64,000 nt of DNA from an uncultured Methanoregula sp. (lineage in GTDB: Archaea; Halobacteriota; Methanomicrobia; Methanomicrobiales; Methanospirillaceae): NCBI RefSeq assembly GCF_963667735.1, contig NZ_OY763919.1, positions 558,001 to 622,000 of the forward strand, read 5' to 3'. This document shows positions 1 to 7,975 of this stretch, piece by piece (the first letter of the stretch is position 1; every line of letters begins with the position of its first letter). The notes below the pieces were generated by a model that saw only the letters and a list, made by a program, of their open reading frames with translations, was not told the DNA's origin and searched no databases. Made by a program: the position numbers and the translations under genes.

Positions 1-740
1 CATTCATGGCGACCAGCGGTACGAAACTCGAGCCGGCAGATGTCGACCGTGTAGTCTCCAACCTGAAGGCATACAAGCCCGACTTCTGTATCGTTGTCTC
101 CCCCAACGGAGTCCTCCCCGGCCCGACCAATGCCCGCGAAGAGCTCGCAAAGGCAGGTATCCCGGTCATTATCATCACCGATGATGTGACCACCAAGAAG
201 GAATGGGAAGGCGTCAAGGCAAGCAAGTTCGGCTACATCATCATGAAGGCCGACTCCATGATCGGTGCCCGCCGCGAGTTCCTCGACCCCGTCGAGATGG
301 CTGACTTCAACGGCAACCTTGTCAAAGTCCTGGCAGTCACCGGTGCCTTCCGCAAGCTCCAGATCGCCGTAGACAAGGTAATCGACCAGGTCAAGGCCGG
401 AAAGTCTGGCGATGCACTCGAGCTCCCCAAGATCGTCATGACCACGGACAAGGCAGTTGACGGTGAGTTCACCAACAACTATGCACTCGCCAAGGCACGC
501 GCTGCCCACGAGATCGCAATGGCAGTTGCAGGCCAGAACGTCAAGGGCTGCTTCATGACCAAGGAATGGGAGAAATACATCCCGATCGTTTCAAGCGCCC
601 ACGAGATGATGAGGTGCGCAGCAGCTCTCTGCGATGAAGCCCGCGAGCTCGAGAAGGCAGGGGACAGCATCCTGCGCCAGGCTCACAAGAAAGACGGCAC
701 ACTCGTCAGCAAGCACAAGCTCGTTGCAAAATTCGAGTAA
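1..740 (+). CDS. mtd: F420-dependent methylene-tetrahydromethanopterin dehydrogenase, 5' truncated
   Basis: Mtd reversibly reduces methenyl-H4MPT to methylene-H4MPT with F420H2 in the cytoplasm, a central C1 step of CO2-reducing methanogenesis. The visible 244 residues match the family over their length, including the stretch beginning [19 protein letters not shown] and the C-terminal helical part with [17 protein letters not shown]. Family members are about 275-280 residues, so roughly 30-35 N-terminal residues lie before the window. The frame is open to base 1, and the ATG at 6 is internal. A T-rich stretch follows the TAA stop. The neighbour mer, also a methane-pathway gene, lies 1.9 kb away on the other strand. 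The identification is secure; only the start is missing. Confidence 0.95.
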   Translation, partial: FMATSGTKLEPADVDRVVSNLKAYKPDFCIVVSPNGVLPGPTNAREELAKAGIPVIIITDDVTTKKEWEGVKASKFGYIIMKADSMIGARREFLDPVEMADFNGNLVKVLAVTGAFRKLQIAVDKVIDQVKAGKSGDALELPKIVMTTDKAVDGEFTNNYALAKARAAHEIAMAVAGQNVKGCFMTKEWEKYIPIVSSAHEMMRCAAALCDEARELEKAGDSILRQAHKKDGTLVSKHKLVAKFE

Positions 741-741
741 A

Positions 742-763
742 TTTTTTATTTTTTCTCTTTTTT
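742..763 (+). terminator. T-rich terminator after mtd
   Basis: Directly after the mtd stop codon the + strand carries oligo-T runs broken only by single A, C or G bases. Archaeal RNA polymerase terminates at such runs without needing a hairpin. The site lies between convergent genes, so it is assigned to mtd by strand. Confidence 0.5.
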
Positions 764-1675
764 GTAGAACTTTCCAAGGTCTTCGGGAAGCGTCATTATT
801 ACCGGTTCCAGGTGGAGCCGTTCCATGAATGCGGAATCGCTGGTGGAGGAAGGATTGGGATTGATCCGTGAGATCATGGAACAGAACGCCCGGAATCCAG
901 GATCATTACCGCGTTTATCAAAGAATATGGACATGTTGAATGCATGGGTTCCGAGTTCACGATAGAGCGAGATTATCTCAAGGATACCCTGCGCCACGAG
1001 ATCCACATAATTCTCCATCTCATCCAGCGTGGCGATGGGAAGGATGCCCCGGACCTCGCGCTCGCCAACCGGGACCGCATGGGCAGACCAGACCATCTCG
1101 TCCCCGAAAAGATACCGGTCCGAGGATCGTTCCTGTTCCAGTACCGCATCCCAATAGTTCCGGCCCTGTTTTTTCCGGTACTGCTCACCTGCAGCACGAT
1201 AGATATCGAAAATATGAGACGGGCTGGAATCTGAAAGGCCCTGCATATGGGGATGTACGAGGCTTGCTCCGGCGGAGGGCAGGAAGTTCCAGTTGATGCT
1301 GGGATACCCGTCAACCTGCAATAGAGCCTCGATCTGCGAGAGAAGGGCATCCTCTACCTGTTGCCGGCTGAAGGAGACAACTGCGTGTTCGCGGGTAATG
1401 ACGGTGACGACATGACCTTCCCCGAAAGGAAACAGGTTGGGAAACGTGACACTTTCTCCCTTGAGGATCCGTCTGCCATCGGGAAACGTGGGTGTGACGG
1501 TCATAACCGCATCGCGGCAGAACGGGCAGCCATCGGCATTTGGAGAGAGAAATAACGATTGATCGATCTGCCGTTTTAACCGGTCAGGACTGATCCTGCA
1601 CCGGAGGCCGGTGTGATGCTCTTTCCGATACTGTAATGTGCCCCTGCTGGTAACAACTTCCCTGACCGAAAACAT
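746..1675 (-). CDS. GalT-like HIT-superfamily nucleotidyltransferase
   Basis: This 309-residue protein resembles galactose-1-phosphate uridylyltransferase-like members of the HIT superfamily. It has a zinc-type Cys pair (C50-P-F-C53) near the N-terminus and the catalytic HPHMQ motif at about residues 141-145, where the central His is the expected nucleotidylated residue. The role by family is transfer or phosphorolysis of a nucleotide-sugar, but the substrate cannot be told from sequence. It is convergent with mtd. A remnant of another reading frame ends 6 nt upstream of its start, suggesting it was once the downstream gene of an operon. Confidence 0.75.
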   Translation of the reverse strand: MFSVREVVTSRGTLQYRKEHHTGLRCRISPDRLKRQIDQSLFLSPNADGCPFCRDAVMTVTPTFPDGRRILKGESVTFPNLFPFGEGHVVTVITREHAVVSFSRQQVEDALLSQIEALLQVDGYPSINWNFLPSAGASLVHPHMQGLSDSSPSHIFDIYRAAGEQYRKKQGRNYWDAVLEQERSSDRYLFGDEMVWSAHAVPVGEREVRGILPIATLDEMENYVDLVAQGILEIISLYRELGTHAFNMSIFFDKRGNDPGFRAFCSMISRINPNPSSTSDSAFMERLHLEPVIMTLPEDLGKFYKKEKK

Positions 1676-1681
1676 GCCTGT

Positions 1682-1893
1682 TCAGGATACTATTTCCGGC
1701 ATGATCAGATAGTCGTTTGCACTCGAACCGGCCAAGCCACTGAGAAGAGCCCACCGTTCCCGGGCTGTATGGACAAAAACCCGCGTTCCAGTCCAGCTGC
1801 CAGCCAATCGGTCAGACGCATTCGAAAGAATCTCCAGGCAGGAACCGACATCGCATTCTGGTGCATATTCGGCAGGTTCCCCGACAGCGTATC
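1682..1893 (-). pseudogene. C-terminal remnant of an unidentified protein gene upstream of the GalT-like gene
   Basis: On the minus strand an open frame of about 68 codons ends in TGA at 1684-1682, just 6 nt before the GalT-like ATG. It contains the stretch SNASDRLAGSWTGTRVFVHT and ends YLIMPEIVS. Residue composition and codon use look like a real protein, but there is no start codon. An in-frame TGA closes the frame upstream, just where homology to repeat copy A begins. I infer the 3' end of a gene whose upstream part was lost, possibly through the repeat. The parent family is not recognised. Confidence 0.4.
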
Positions 1894-2367
1894 AAGGTAG
1901 CCCCTGCTCAAAAAACTGCTCTGTAGAAACATTTTTTTATAATCATCTCTCCCCTTGCACAATTTTGTACCCATGCGACCCCCCTCAGCTGAACATCTGG
2001 AAAAATCTCTCCGATCACCCCGTAAAACTACACGAATTTGGCTTATAAATGGGAGGGGCCTTGGGGGGGTCGTGCGGGTACATTGATACATTGTGGCTTG
2101 TAACCAACCCATCCCGGAGAAAATTTCCGACGGTGCTTACCGCATTACACCGTTTTACTGGCATCGGAAGTACACCGCCCGACCCCCCCATGATAAATGT
2201 TACGCAAACTCGGGAGCGTTTTGTAGGTCGGAATAATTTCTCCAGAGCAAAAAAACAAGTCGCGATCATGAGGTGTTAGTAAATCTGCCAACAGTGGGGG
2301 GATTACCTAACGGTTAAACAATTATCTCACAGTAAATCCGTCCCGTGCGACTGCCCGTACGGTGAAG
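1885..2367. repeat. Dispersed intergenic repeat, copy A (pairs with 41915-42391)
   Basis: This roughly 480-bp region is strongly similar to 41915-42391. The outer flanks match in direct orientation: on the left AAGG followed by a CCCTG and A-run segment, on the right TCGCGATCA, then TTATCTCACAGTAA, then GTGAAG. The central 331 bp (1918-2248) match the other copy only as its reverse complement. Open frames in both strands are conserved but overlap each other and have no recognisable domain. The region therefore reads as a non-coding or non-autonomous element. Bases 2368-2620, between it and mer, hold nothing I can support. Confidence 0.8.
1918..2248 (+). other. Core segment of repeat A, inverted relative to copy B
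   Basis: The core is bounded by imperfect inverted repeats, GCTCTGTAGAAA at 1918-1929 and TTTCTCCAGAGC at 2237-2248 (11 of 12 positions complementary). Inside it a motif of the form GTACCC-N-CGACCCCCC occurs at 1967-1984, reversed at 2063-2081, and again degenerately at 2170-2189. The first two could form a long hairpin. The left boundary carries the TGTAG variant and the right boundary the TCCAG variant in both copies, so the boundaries stay with the flanks while the interior flips. Confidence 0.7.
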
Positions 2368-2620
2368 TCAGGGGTTGTTCGAAAACGATGAGCGGGGAGG
2401 GAGAGGGACGTTATCGTTAAAAATATCCCATGGATCGATTGCCGTTGTGAATTCCTTAAGGAAAATGGCTGACGGGTTTTGCGGTATGAGATGCCTGCAG
2501 GAAATAACGATAGTGTTCATGTACCGGTTGCGGGAGAAAATGAAAAAGAAAAATTGGTTGATAATATCCGCAGGGGTACGTACTTTATCGGGCGTAATCC
2601 CTGCAGGTATTGTCCCGCAC

Positions 2621-3607
2621 TTATACAACGTACTTGCCGAGGAGGCGGATCGAGTTGGTCATGTCGGGGCCGAGCGGGGATCCGAAGATGATCTGGGTCA
2701 CACCGGCCTTGGTGAGGTCTGCGCACTTCTGCTTGACCATTTCAGGGGTTCCTGCGATGGTGAATGCATCGATCTCTTTGTCTCCGACGAGCTCTCCAAC
2801 AGTCTTGAAGTCGAACTTGCCGAGTGCTGCCTTGATCTTGGCAACATTGTTCAGGTCGAGTCCGTGGCGGGTCAGGAGGTCCGGGGGTGAGCCGGCTGCA
2901 ATGAATGCTGCAACGATCTTTGCTGCATTGCGTGCCTTCTTCTCGCTCTGGTCGATCGACATTGCGGTGTATGCACCGACATCAAAGTTCTTCTTGCCTA
3001 CCTTGTCGCAGGCTGCCTTGATGATCGGGATTGCAATGGCGAAGTCCTTGGGGTTGGATGCGTTGATGAGTGCACCGTCACCGATTCTTCCGGCGAGGTC
3101 GAGCACCTTGGGGCCCTGTGCACCGATGTACATCGGGATACCCTTCTTTCCGGGGAGGGTGACACCGGTCAGCTTTGCACCGTCGTAGTCGAAGAACTGG
3201 AGGCCAGACTTCTTGACTTCCTCACCGGCACAGAGCTTGCGGATCTGAACAACTGCTTCCTCGAGGCGGCCGACCGGCTTCTCCGGGTTGATTGCCAGCT
3301 TCGGGAGGGTTGAGAGGTCGCCGGGGCCGATACCGAGAACGGCACGTCCGTCAGAGATCTCATTCAGCGTGCAGGCAAAGGATGCCATTGCAGCGGGGGT
3401 ATCGGTAAATGCGTTCATAATACCCGGACCCATCTTGAGGGTCGTGGTCGCCTGCGCAATGGCGGCGAGGGTGGGGTAGCAGTGGCGGTTGTTGTAGTGG
3501 TTGGTGATCCATGCAAAATCAATGTCTTTGGACTCAGCAAGTTTACAGAAGTTAACAACTTGCTTTACGTTGACATTTCCTGGTACAAATTCAATTCCAT
3601 ATGTCAA
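2621..3607 (-). CDS. mer: F420-dependent methylene-tetrahydromethanopterin reductase
   Basis: Mer reduces methylene-H4MPT to methyl-H4MPT with F420H2, the step after Mtd. The 328-residue length and luciferase-like TIM-barrel sequence are typical: the N-terminus reads GIEFVPGNVNVKQVV, with AWITNHYNNRHCYPTLA, a GIGPGDLSTLP loop, and YIGAQGPKVLDLAGRIGDGA. The start is TTG at 3607, giving TYGIEF as the next residues. It is supported by the Shine-Dalgarno-like GAGGTGAA only 6 nt upstream, and no better ATG fits the family N-terminus. The gene stands alone with its own promoter-like region. Confidence 0.95.
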   Translation of the reverse strand: MTYGIEFVPGNVNVKQVVNFCKLAESKDIDFAWITNHYNNRHCYPTLAAIAQATTTLKMGPGIMNAFTDTPAAMASFACTLNEISDGRAVLGIGPGDLSTLPKLAINPEKPVGRLEEAVVQIRKLCAGEEVKKSGLQFFDYDGAKLTGVTLPGKKGIPMYIGAQGPKVLDLAGRIGDGALINASNPKDFAIAIPIIKAACDKVGKKNFDVGAYTAMSIDQSEKKARNAAKIVAAFIAAGSPPDLLTRHGLDLNNVAKIKAALGKFDFKTVGELVGDKEIDAFTIAGTPEMVKQKCADLTKAGVTQIIFGSPLGPDMTNSIRLLGKYVV

Positions 3608-3613
3608 GGCTTG

Positions 3614-3656
3614 TTCACCTCATTGAGTATTACCGTACACGCGTTTAAATAAATTA
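3614..3656 (-). promoter_or_regulatory. mer ribosome-binding site and TATA-like element
   Basis: On the minus strand GAGGTGAA (3614-3621) precedes the TTG start by 6 nt and is complementary to the archaeal anti-SD. An A/T block reading TAATTTATTTAAA (3644-3656) lies farther upstream and resembles an archaeal TATA box, about 35 nt before the start codon. Transcription would then begin only a few bases upstream of the ribosome-binding site. Confidence 0.5.
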
Positions 3657-3955
3657 TGATTTTATGTTGGCTGCGGAAAGCAATCTCCTCCAAAAAGGCT
3701 CAATTCGGGGTTTTTCTGGCATAAAATCGGAGATATTGGGGGTAAGCGGAGGGGAACGCAGGAGGATCGGACACAATAAAGCATCGTTTGGGGTTTCCGG
3801 GAATTGGATGAGGGTACCTGAATTGGTATGAGGGACACCTTTTTTTTTTACGGAGTCGATGATCCTATAAGATATTGAACTTCGACAAAAGAATTATAAT
3901 CCGGAATCTTTGGATTTTATGACCATGAACTCAACCGATTTTAAAGGCTGACCAT
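3657..3955. other. Divergent intergenic region between mer and the FtsZ-like gene
   Basis: No gene is evident. A/T-rich promoter-like stretches sit at about 3865-3876 (CCTATAAGAT) and 3889-3899 (GAATTATAAT), upstream of the FtsZ-like start. A nine-base T run lies near 3840. No convincing ribosome-binding site is seen before 3956. Confidence 0.4.
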
Positions 3956-6256
3956 ATGCGGATAGTGGCGATTGGACTGGGAGGGGCGGGATCCAGGATT
4001 GTCGACCGGCTCTATGCAATGGACAGGCACAGCAGCAAAATTGCATGTGTTCAGGGACTTGCAATCGATGTGGACGAGGAGAGTCTCAAAAATCTCGGCA
4101 ATCTTCCCGATTCTGCCAAACTCTATTTTCCTCCGCTTGACCCCCAGCTGGGGAATGCCAGGGGCTCTGAAACTCCCACGGCAACCATCGATATAAGCGA
4201 GATCATTTCCAGGATCCAGAACTATGAATCCGGAGAAACGGACGCTATCATCCTGTGCCTCGGCCTGGGCGGATCCCTTACCGACACGGCCCCGCACATC
4301 ATAGCCGGGCTCAGGTCTGCTACTACGGAGGCGATCTTCGGACTTGTCACACTTCCCTGCCTTGCCGAGGGAGAGAAGCGCTCTGCAAGAGCTGCAGATG
4401 GTATCGATATGCTTGCGCCAATCCTTGACGGTATGATTCTCTTCGACAATGAGACGTGGTATAAAAAGACCGCTGCATTGAAAGAGAAGATCCTGAACCG
4501 CGAAAAAGGATGGGTAGAGAGATTGGGTTTCGGGAAACAGGAACCGGAACTTTCGCCGCAGATGATTACCTATCGGCTCCTGAACGATTCGATCGTCCGC
4601 AGGATCAGCCTCATTCTCAGAGCCGGTGAGTTCAGGGCAGACGGGGGTATTGATCTCGCGGAGGTTGTACTGGATTCCGGCGAAGTCCTCAATACCATGA
4701 AGGGCATGGGGTTCATAACGATCGGCTATGCCGTAGAACATACGGATCAGAATCCTCTCGGTTTTCTCAGCCAGTGGAAGCCAAAGGGAATCTTCGATGA
4801 AGAGAGTAAAAAGAAAGCGTCTCGGATTGTTGATCTGGCCAAGCAGGCAATTTATCAGGAGATCTCAACTCCGTGCGATATGACCAGTGCACATAAGGCC
4901 CTCATCCTCGTGGCCGGGCCAAGCCATGAGCTTTCCATGAAAGGATTCATGACCGTGAGAAAATGGATTGACCGGAGTATTGCAGGTCTGGAGACCCGAT
5001 CCGGCGATTATCCTGTCGTCAATACAAAAAACGTCGCCATCATCATCATGCTCTCCGGCCTTGAGAACATCCCCCGGGTGGGGGAGTTGCGGGAAATACG
5101 GGATCACTACCGGCATCCTGCCCTCCGGGCCACTGCAGGGGCAGGAGAAGGCACTCCAACGTATTCCATCAGGGCGCCGGGGGAGATTTCTGATGAGATG
5201 ATTGTCCTTCCCCAGAGGATGCAGAAGAGTAAACGCGAGGAACCGGTTGCCTTGGAGAGGGAGACTCCCCAATCTGCGGATGAGCTGAGGGAGCGAGCAT
5301 TCAGGGGTCCAGCCCCAGGGAAGGATGACCTCGGCGGAGAAGGGCCTGCCCAGAGGATGACTGCGCGAGCCCAGGATATTACCCGGCAAACCGTAGTACC
5401 GGCAAACGAGGTTCCCCCGCAAAAGCACCAGCGTCCGGCTATTCAGCAGGAACAGATCCCATCCCGCCCAGGAGTAACGGCGGATCCACCAAAACCGGTA
5501 AAAAGTACGGTCTCACTTCAGACAGAAAAACAGGGAGTCTCAAAACCGGTGGAGGCCCGGGCATCTCAGGTGCATCACCCGATAAGTGTTCCCGACCACC
5601 ATGTAAAAGAGACCCCACGACAGAAAATCGAGCGGGAACTGGAACGGCAGCGAATCATAACCGCCCCTGAACGCATAAAAAAGGACGAACGGGAGCCATA
5701 TATCCCAAAACAGACACCCCCGACCGTGATAATCCCCAAAACCCCATCGTCACCTTCTGTCCACTATGGAAAAGATGCACAGCCCCCTGCGGGAAAGGTT
5801 TCACCGGTTGGAACAGATAAAGTCCCGGAGCAAAGAACGGTTATTATCGCGAGGAAAAAGACGGTCTCCACTATTCCCCCGATTCCTCCGGCTCCTGAAA
5901 CAACGCCATTACCAAAACAGGAGAAGTATATTCCTACAGATGAACCGGTATCCGGTGAGCCGGTGACGGAAGAACCCGTGCAGGCAGAAGAACCTGAGGG
6001 GGAGGCAATTGATCTCAAAGAGCCGACCTTTAAGGTGAAAGACCGGATCTTCGAAGGAAAGACGGTTCAGAAAGGATCCGTTCCCCTGCCACGGGACTCT
6101 GCATTTCTCAAAGCCAATCTGCATCTCGGGAAAAAAACCCAGACAAACACGGGCGCTGGATCAGATACTAGCAAGGCAGATCAGGAGGACGACCGAGACT
6201 TAAAGAAAAACAGAGACAAGTCGATAAAAAAGAAGGACGAGATCTCCTGGATATGA
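3956..6256 (+). CDS. Divergent FtsZ/tubulin-superfamily GTPase with long disordered tail
   Basis: The N-terminal 380 or so residues follow the FtsZ/CetZ fold. GLGGAGSR (7-14) corresponds to the first phosphate loop, GLAIDVDEESL to the FtsZ NTDAQ segment, LVTLPCLAEGEKRSARAA (130-147) to the conserved strand and helix, and GGIDLAEV (230-237) to the T7 catalytic-loop region, where an Asp is kept. The tubulin signature, GGGTG[ST]G in canonical members, is replaced by CLGLGGSLTDTA at 101-112. Residues 400-766 are rich in Pro, Lys, Glu and Gln and look disordered. A cytoskeletal or membrane-remodelling role is inferred; this is not the canonical division FtsZ. It ends exactly where the convergent nrpR gene ends. 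Confidence 0.75.
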   Translation: MRIVAIGLGGAGSRIVDRLYAMDRHSSKIACVQGLAIDVDEESLKNLGNLPDSAKLYFPPLDPQLGNARGSETPTATIDISEIISRIQNYESGETDAIILCLGLGGSLTDTAPHIIAGLRSATTEAIFGLVTLPCLAEGEKRSARAADGIDMLAPILDGMILFDNETWYKKTAALKEKILNREKGWVERLGFGKQEPELSPQMITYRLLNDSIVRRISLILRAGEFRADGGIDLAEVVLDSGEVLNTMKGMGFITIGYAVEHTDQNPLGFLSQWKPKGIFDEESKKKASRIVDLAKQAIYQEISTPCDMTSAHKALILVAGPSHELSMKGFMTVRKWIDRSIAGLETRSGDYPVVNTKNVAIIIMLSGLENIPRVGELREIRDHYRHPALRATAGAGEGTPTYSIRAPGEISDEMIVLPQRMQKSKREEPVALERETPQSADELRERAFRGPAPGKDDLGGEGPAQRMTARAQDITRQTVVPANEVPPQKHQRPAIQQEQIPSRPGVTADPPKPVKSTVSLQTEKQGVSKPVEARASQVHHPISVPDHHVKETPRQKIERELERQRIITAPERIKKDEREPYIPKQTPPTVIIPKTPSSPSVHYGKDAQPPAGKVSPVGTDKVPEQRTVIIARKKTVSTIPPIPPAPETTPLPKQEKYIPTDEPVSGEPVTEEPVQAEEPEGEAIDLKEPTFKVKDRIFEGKTVQKGSVPLPRDSAFLKANLHLGKKTQTNTGAGSDTSKADQEDDRDLKKNRDKSIKKKDEISWI

Positions 6257-7207
6257 TCAATTTGTCTCAATAACTTTCGAAAACGGGATATTTCCTGCCC
6301 CAATTTCTGTTTTGATCTCTATGCCTTTTTCAATGGTATTGCCAACATAATTCAGTCCGCTGAAAGAGACAATGGACAGGCGGTAGGGATTCCGGGGAAG
6401 GTTTAACACCTCGGTTCCCATGGTGACGGGGAACACGAACCCGCAGGCATTCATGAGCCGTATGGTCTCCTCGACCTGAACTTTTGCCGAACAGGGCACT
6501 TCCCTTACATTTGCAAGCGCGATTCCGGTCTTTGACTGCGTGAACCGGGAAATCGAGGTAAGCCCGGATGAGATGAACAGTTCGAGGGGATCTATAGTTG
6601 TGCCACGATATCCAATCAGATCCCTGAAGCCCTTGGGGGTACCGTCTTCGATCTCCAATCTGCCGCCAAATGCCATCTTCACAGGAATGCCCATACGCTG
6701 GAACACCCCGTCCATGGAGATGCTGCAGATGGTGATGAATCCGATATACCCGGGAGGAATGCGGGGATCCCGTTCGATTATCCGGTAGGAACTGAAAAAA
6801 CCGCACCCTGCCCGGCCCACCTCATCGAATGCTGCTTTTGCAGGCTCAAATTGTTCTTTCGGTACCATGGACAGATTATAGGCAACATCCCCGGTACTGG
6901 TTAACGGATCAAAGGTGTTCCGGTAAGCAAGGCGTTCCAGTTTCGAGATGATAAAACCGATCCTGTCATCCACAAGTGCATTATCCATCTCAGCTATACC
7001 GGACGGCGTCAGAACCCTTCCCTGGTTCCCGACTTTTGCCGTAAATCCCATGGTATCCAGGTAACTGAGGTAGTACTGCACTGCCCTGTCGCTCAGGATG
7101 AAACCCCGTTCAGCCATCAGTTCCGACAGGCGTTTGGCTCCCATCGGATCCTGATGTTCCTTGAGAATCCGCAGAATTTCAATGTATTTGCGTTCGGTTC
7201 GGATCAT
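6257..7207 (-). CDS. nrpR: NrpR-type nitrogen regulation repressor
   Basis: NrpR represses nitrogen-assimilation genes in euryarchaea and is released by 2-oxoglutarate. The 316-residue protein has an N-terminal winged helix (about residues 20-62, containing AKRLSELMAERG and DRAVQYYLSYLDTMGF). It is followed by one NrpR regulatory domain with PPGYIGFITICSISMDGVF and the FRDLIGYRGTTIDPLELFI segment. Having one regulatory domain fused to the HTH corresponds to the NrpRI type. It is transcribed after the Dcd-fold gene, whose stop lies 2 nt upstream of its start, and meets the FtsZ-like gene tail to tail with no spacer. Confidence 0.88.
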   Translation of the reverse strand: MIRTERKYIEILRILKEHQDPMGAKRLSELMAERGFILSDRAVQYYLSYLDTMGFTAKVGNQGRVLTPSGIAEMDNALVDDRIGFIISKLERLAYRNTFDPLTSTGDVAYNLSMVPKEQFEPAKAAFDEVGRAGCGFFSSYRIIERDPRIPPGYIGFITICSISMDGVFQRMGIPVKMAFGGRLEIEDGTPKGFRDLIGYRGTTIDPLELFISSGLTSISRFTQSKTGIALANVREVPCSAKVQVEETIRLMNACGFVFPVTMGTEVLNLPRNPYRLSIVSFSGLNYVGNTIEKGIEIKTEIGAGNIPFSKVIETN

Positions 7208-7209
7208 AA

Positions 7210-7647
7210 TTATCTGGCCTCCACTACGCCTTTACTGTCCTGATAGCGACCCGTGTAGACCGCGTTATTATTGCAAACTTCATGAAGTACCATCTGGACT
7301 ACCCGGTCATCTTTATGCAGGGATATTTCCTCACTTCCCATATTCGTCAGGCAGAGTGTCAGCTGACCACGGAATCCGGGGTCCACAAATCCAGCTCCGA
7401 GAAGGACGCCTCGCCGGCCAAACGAGGACCGGCACCGGAGAGTGCCGGCAAGATCTCTCGGAAGTTCGATCCACTCGAGCGTTGGTACGAGTGTGCAGAT
7501 TCCCCGGGGAAGTGTCATGTCGGAAGCTGCCCGCAGATCGTAGGACGCCGGCTGCTGACAGGCCGCATGATAGGGGCGGATGATGAGTTTTCCATCAGGA
7601 GATTCCTGATCAATCCTGCGGGAAAACTCGGATGCTGAGAGAATCAT
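7210..7647 (-). CDS. dUTPase / dCTP deaminase-fold protein
   Basis: This 145-residue protein carries the trimeric dUTPase/Dcd signatures: PASYDLRA (33-40), CRSSFGRRG (72-80) and GAGFVDPGFRGQLTL (84-98). In dCTP deaminases the last motif ends with a catalytic Glu (TLE). Here residue 99 is Cys, giving TLCLTN. It is also shorter than typical Dcd (about 180-200). Lack of the Glu argues against deamination and favours dUTP hydrolysis, which keeps uracil out of DNA. That is an inference, and automated annotation could well call it dcd. It forms an apparent operon with nrpR. Confidence 0.8.
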   Translation of the reverse strand: MILSASEFSRRIDQESPDGKLIIRPYHAACQQPASYDLRAASDMTLPRGICTLVPTLEWIELPRDLAGTLRCRSSFGRRGVLLGAGFVDPGFRGQLTLCLTNMGSEEISLHKDDRVVQMVLHEVCNNNAVYTGRYQDSKGVVEAR

Positions 7648-7703
7648 TCAGTAGTGTATCGGTAGAAAATACTTAATATCTTTTGATGTAAAGAAGATGA
7701 GCA

Positions 7704-7775
7704 GGATCCATGGGGTAGAGGATATCCTCTTGGGCTTCGAACCCAAGGACGCGGGTTCGATTCCCGCTGGGTCCG
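7704..7775 (+). tRNA. tRNA-Arg (anticodon TCG)
   Basis: The cloverleaf folds with acceptor GGATCCA/TGGGTCC, anticodon stem TTGGG/CCCAA around loop CTTCGAA (anticodon TCG at 7737-7739), and T arm GCGGG-TTCGATT-CCCGC. The discriminator is G and CCA is not encoded. A TATA-like ATACTTAATATC lies 30-45 nt upstream, and a T-rich stretch follows the 3' end. Confidence 0.9.
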
Positions 7776-7975
7776 TTTCTTTTCTTTAAGAGATCAAATT
7801 GCACAAGATCTTTTTTTCCAAGTATCAGGTACGATCAAAGAGATTTTGCTCCGGCCCACGGTACCCCTGGAAAAAATATACAGTAATAGCAAGTCTTAGC
7901 CGTATCAAAGGGGATTTGATACGATCATTTCTGGAAATATCTGGATCCACCGGAGGATTCGGGGTAAAAAAAAGA

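Noticed and set aside
1705..2112. 135-codon frame partly shared with 42083-42313 (both begin MGWLQATMY)
   Set aside because: The similarity comes from the DNA repeat. Frames on both strands are equally conserved, and the copy at 42083 ends early, so a protein is not supported.
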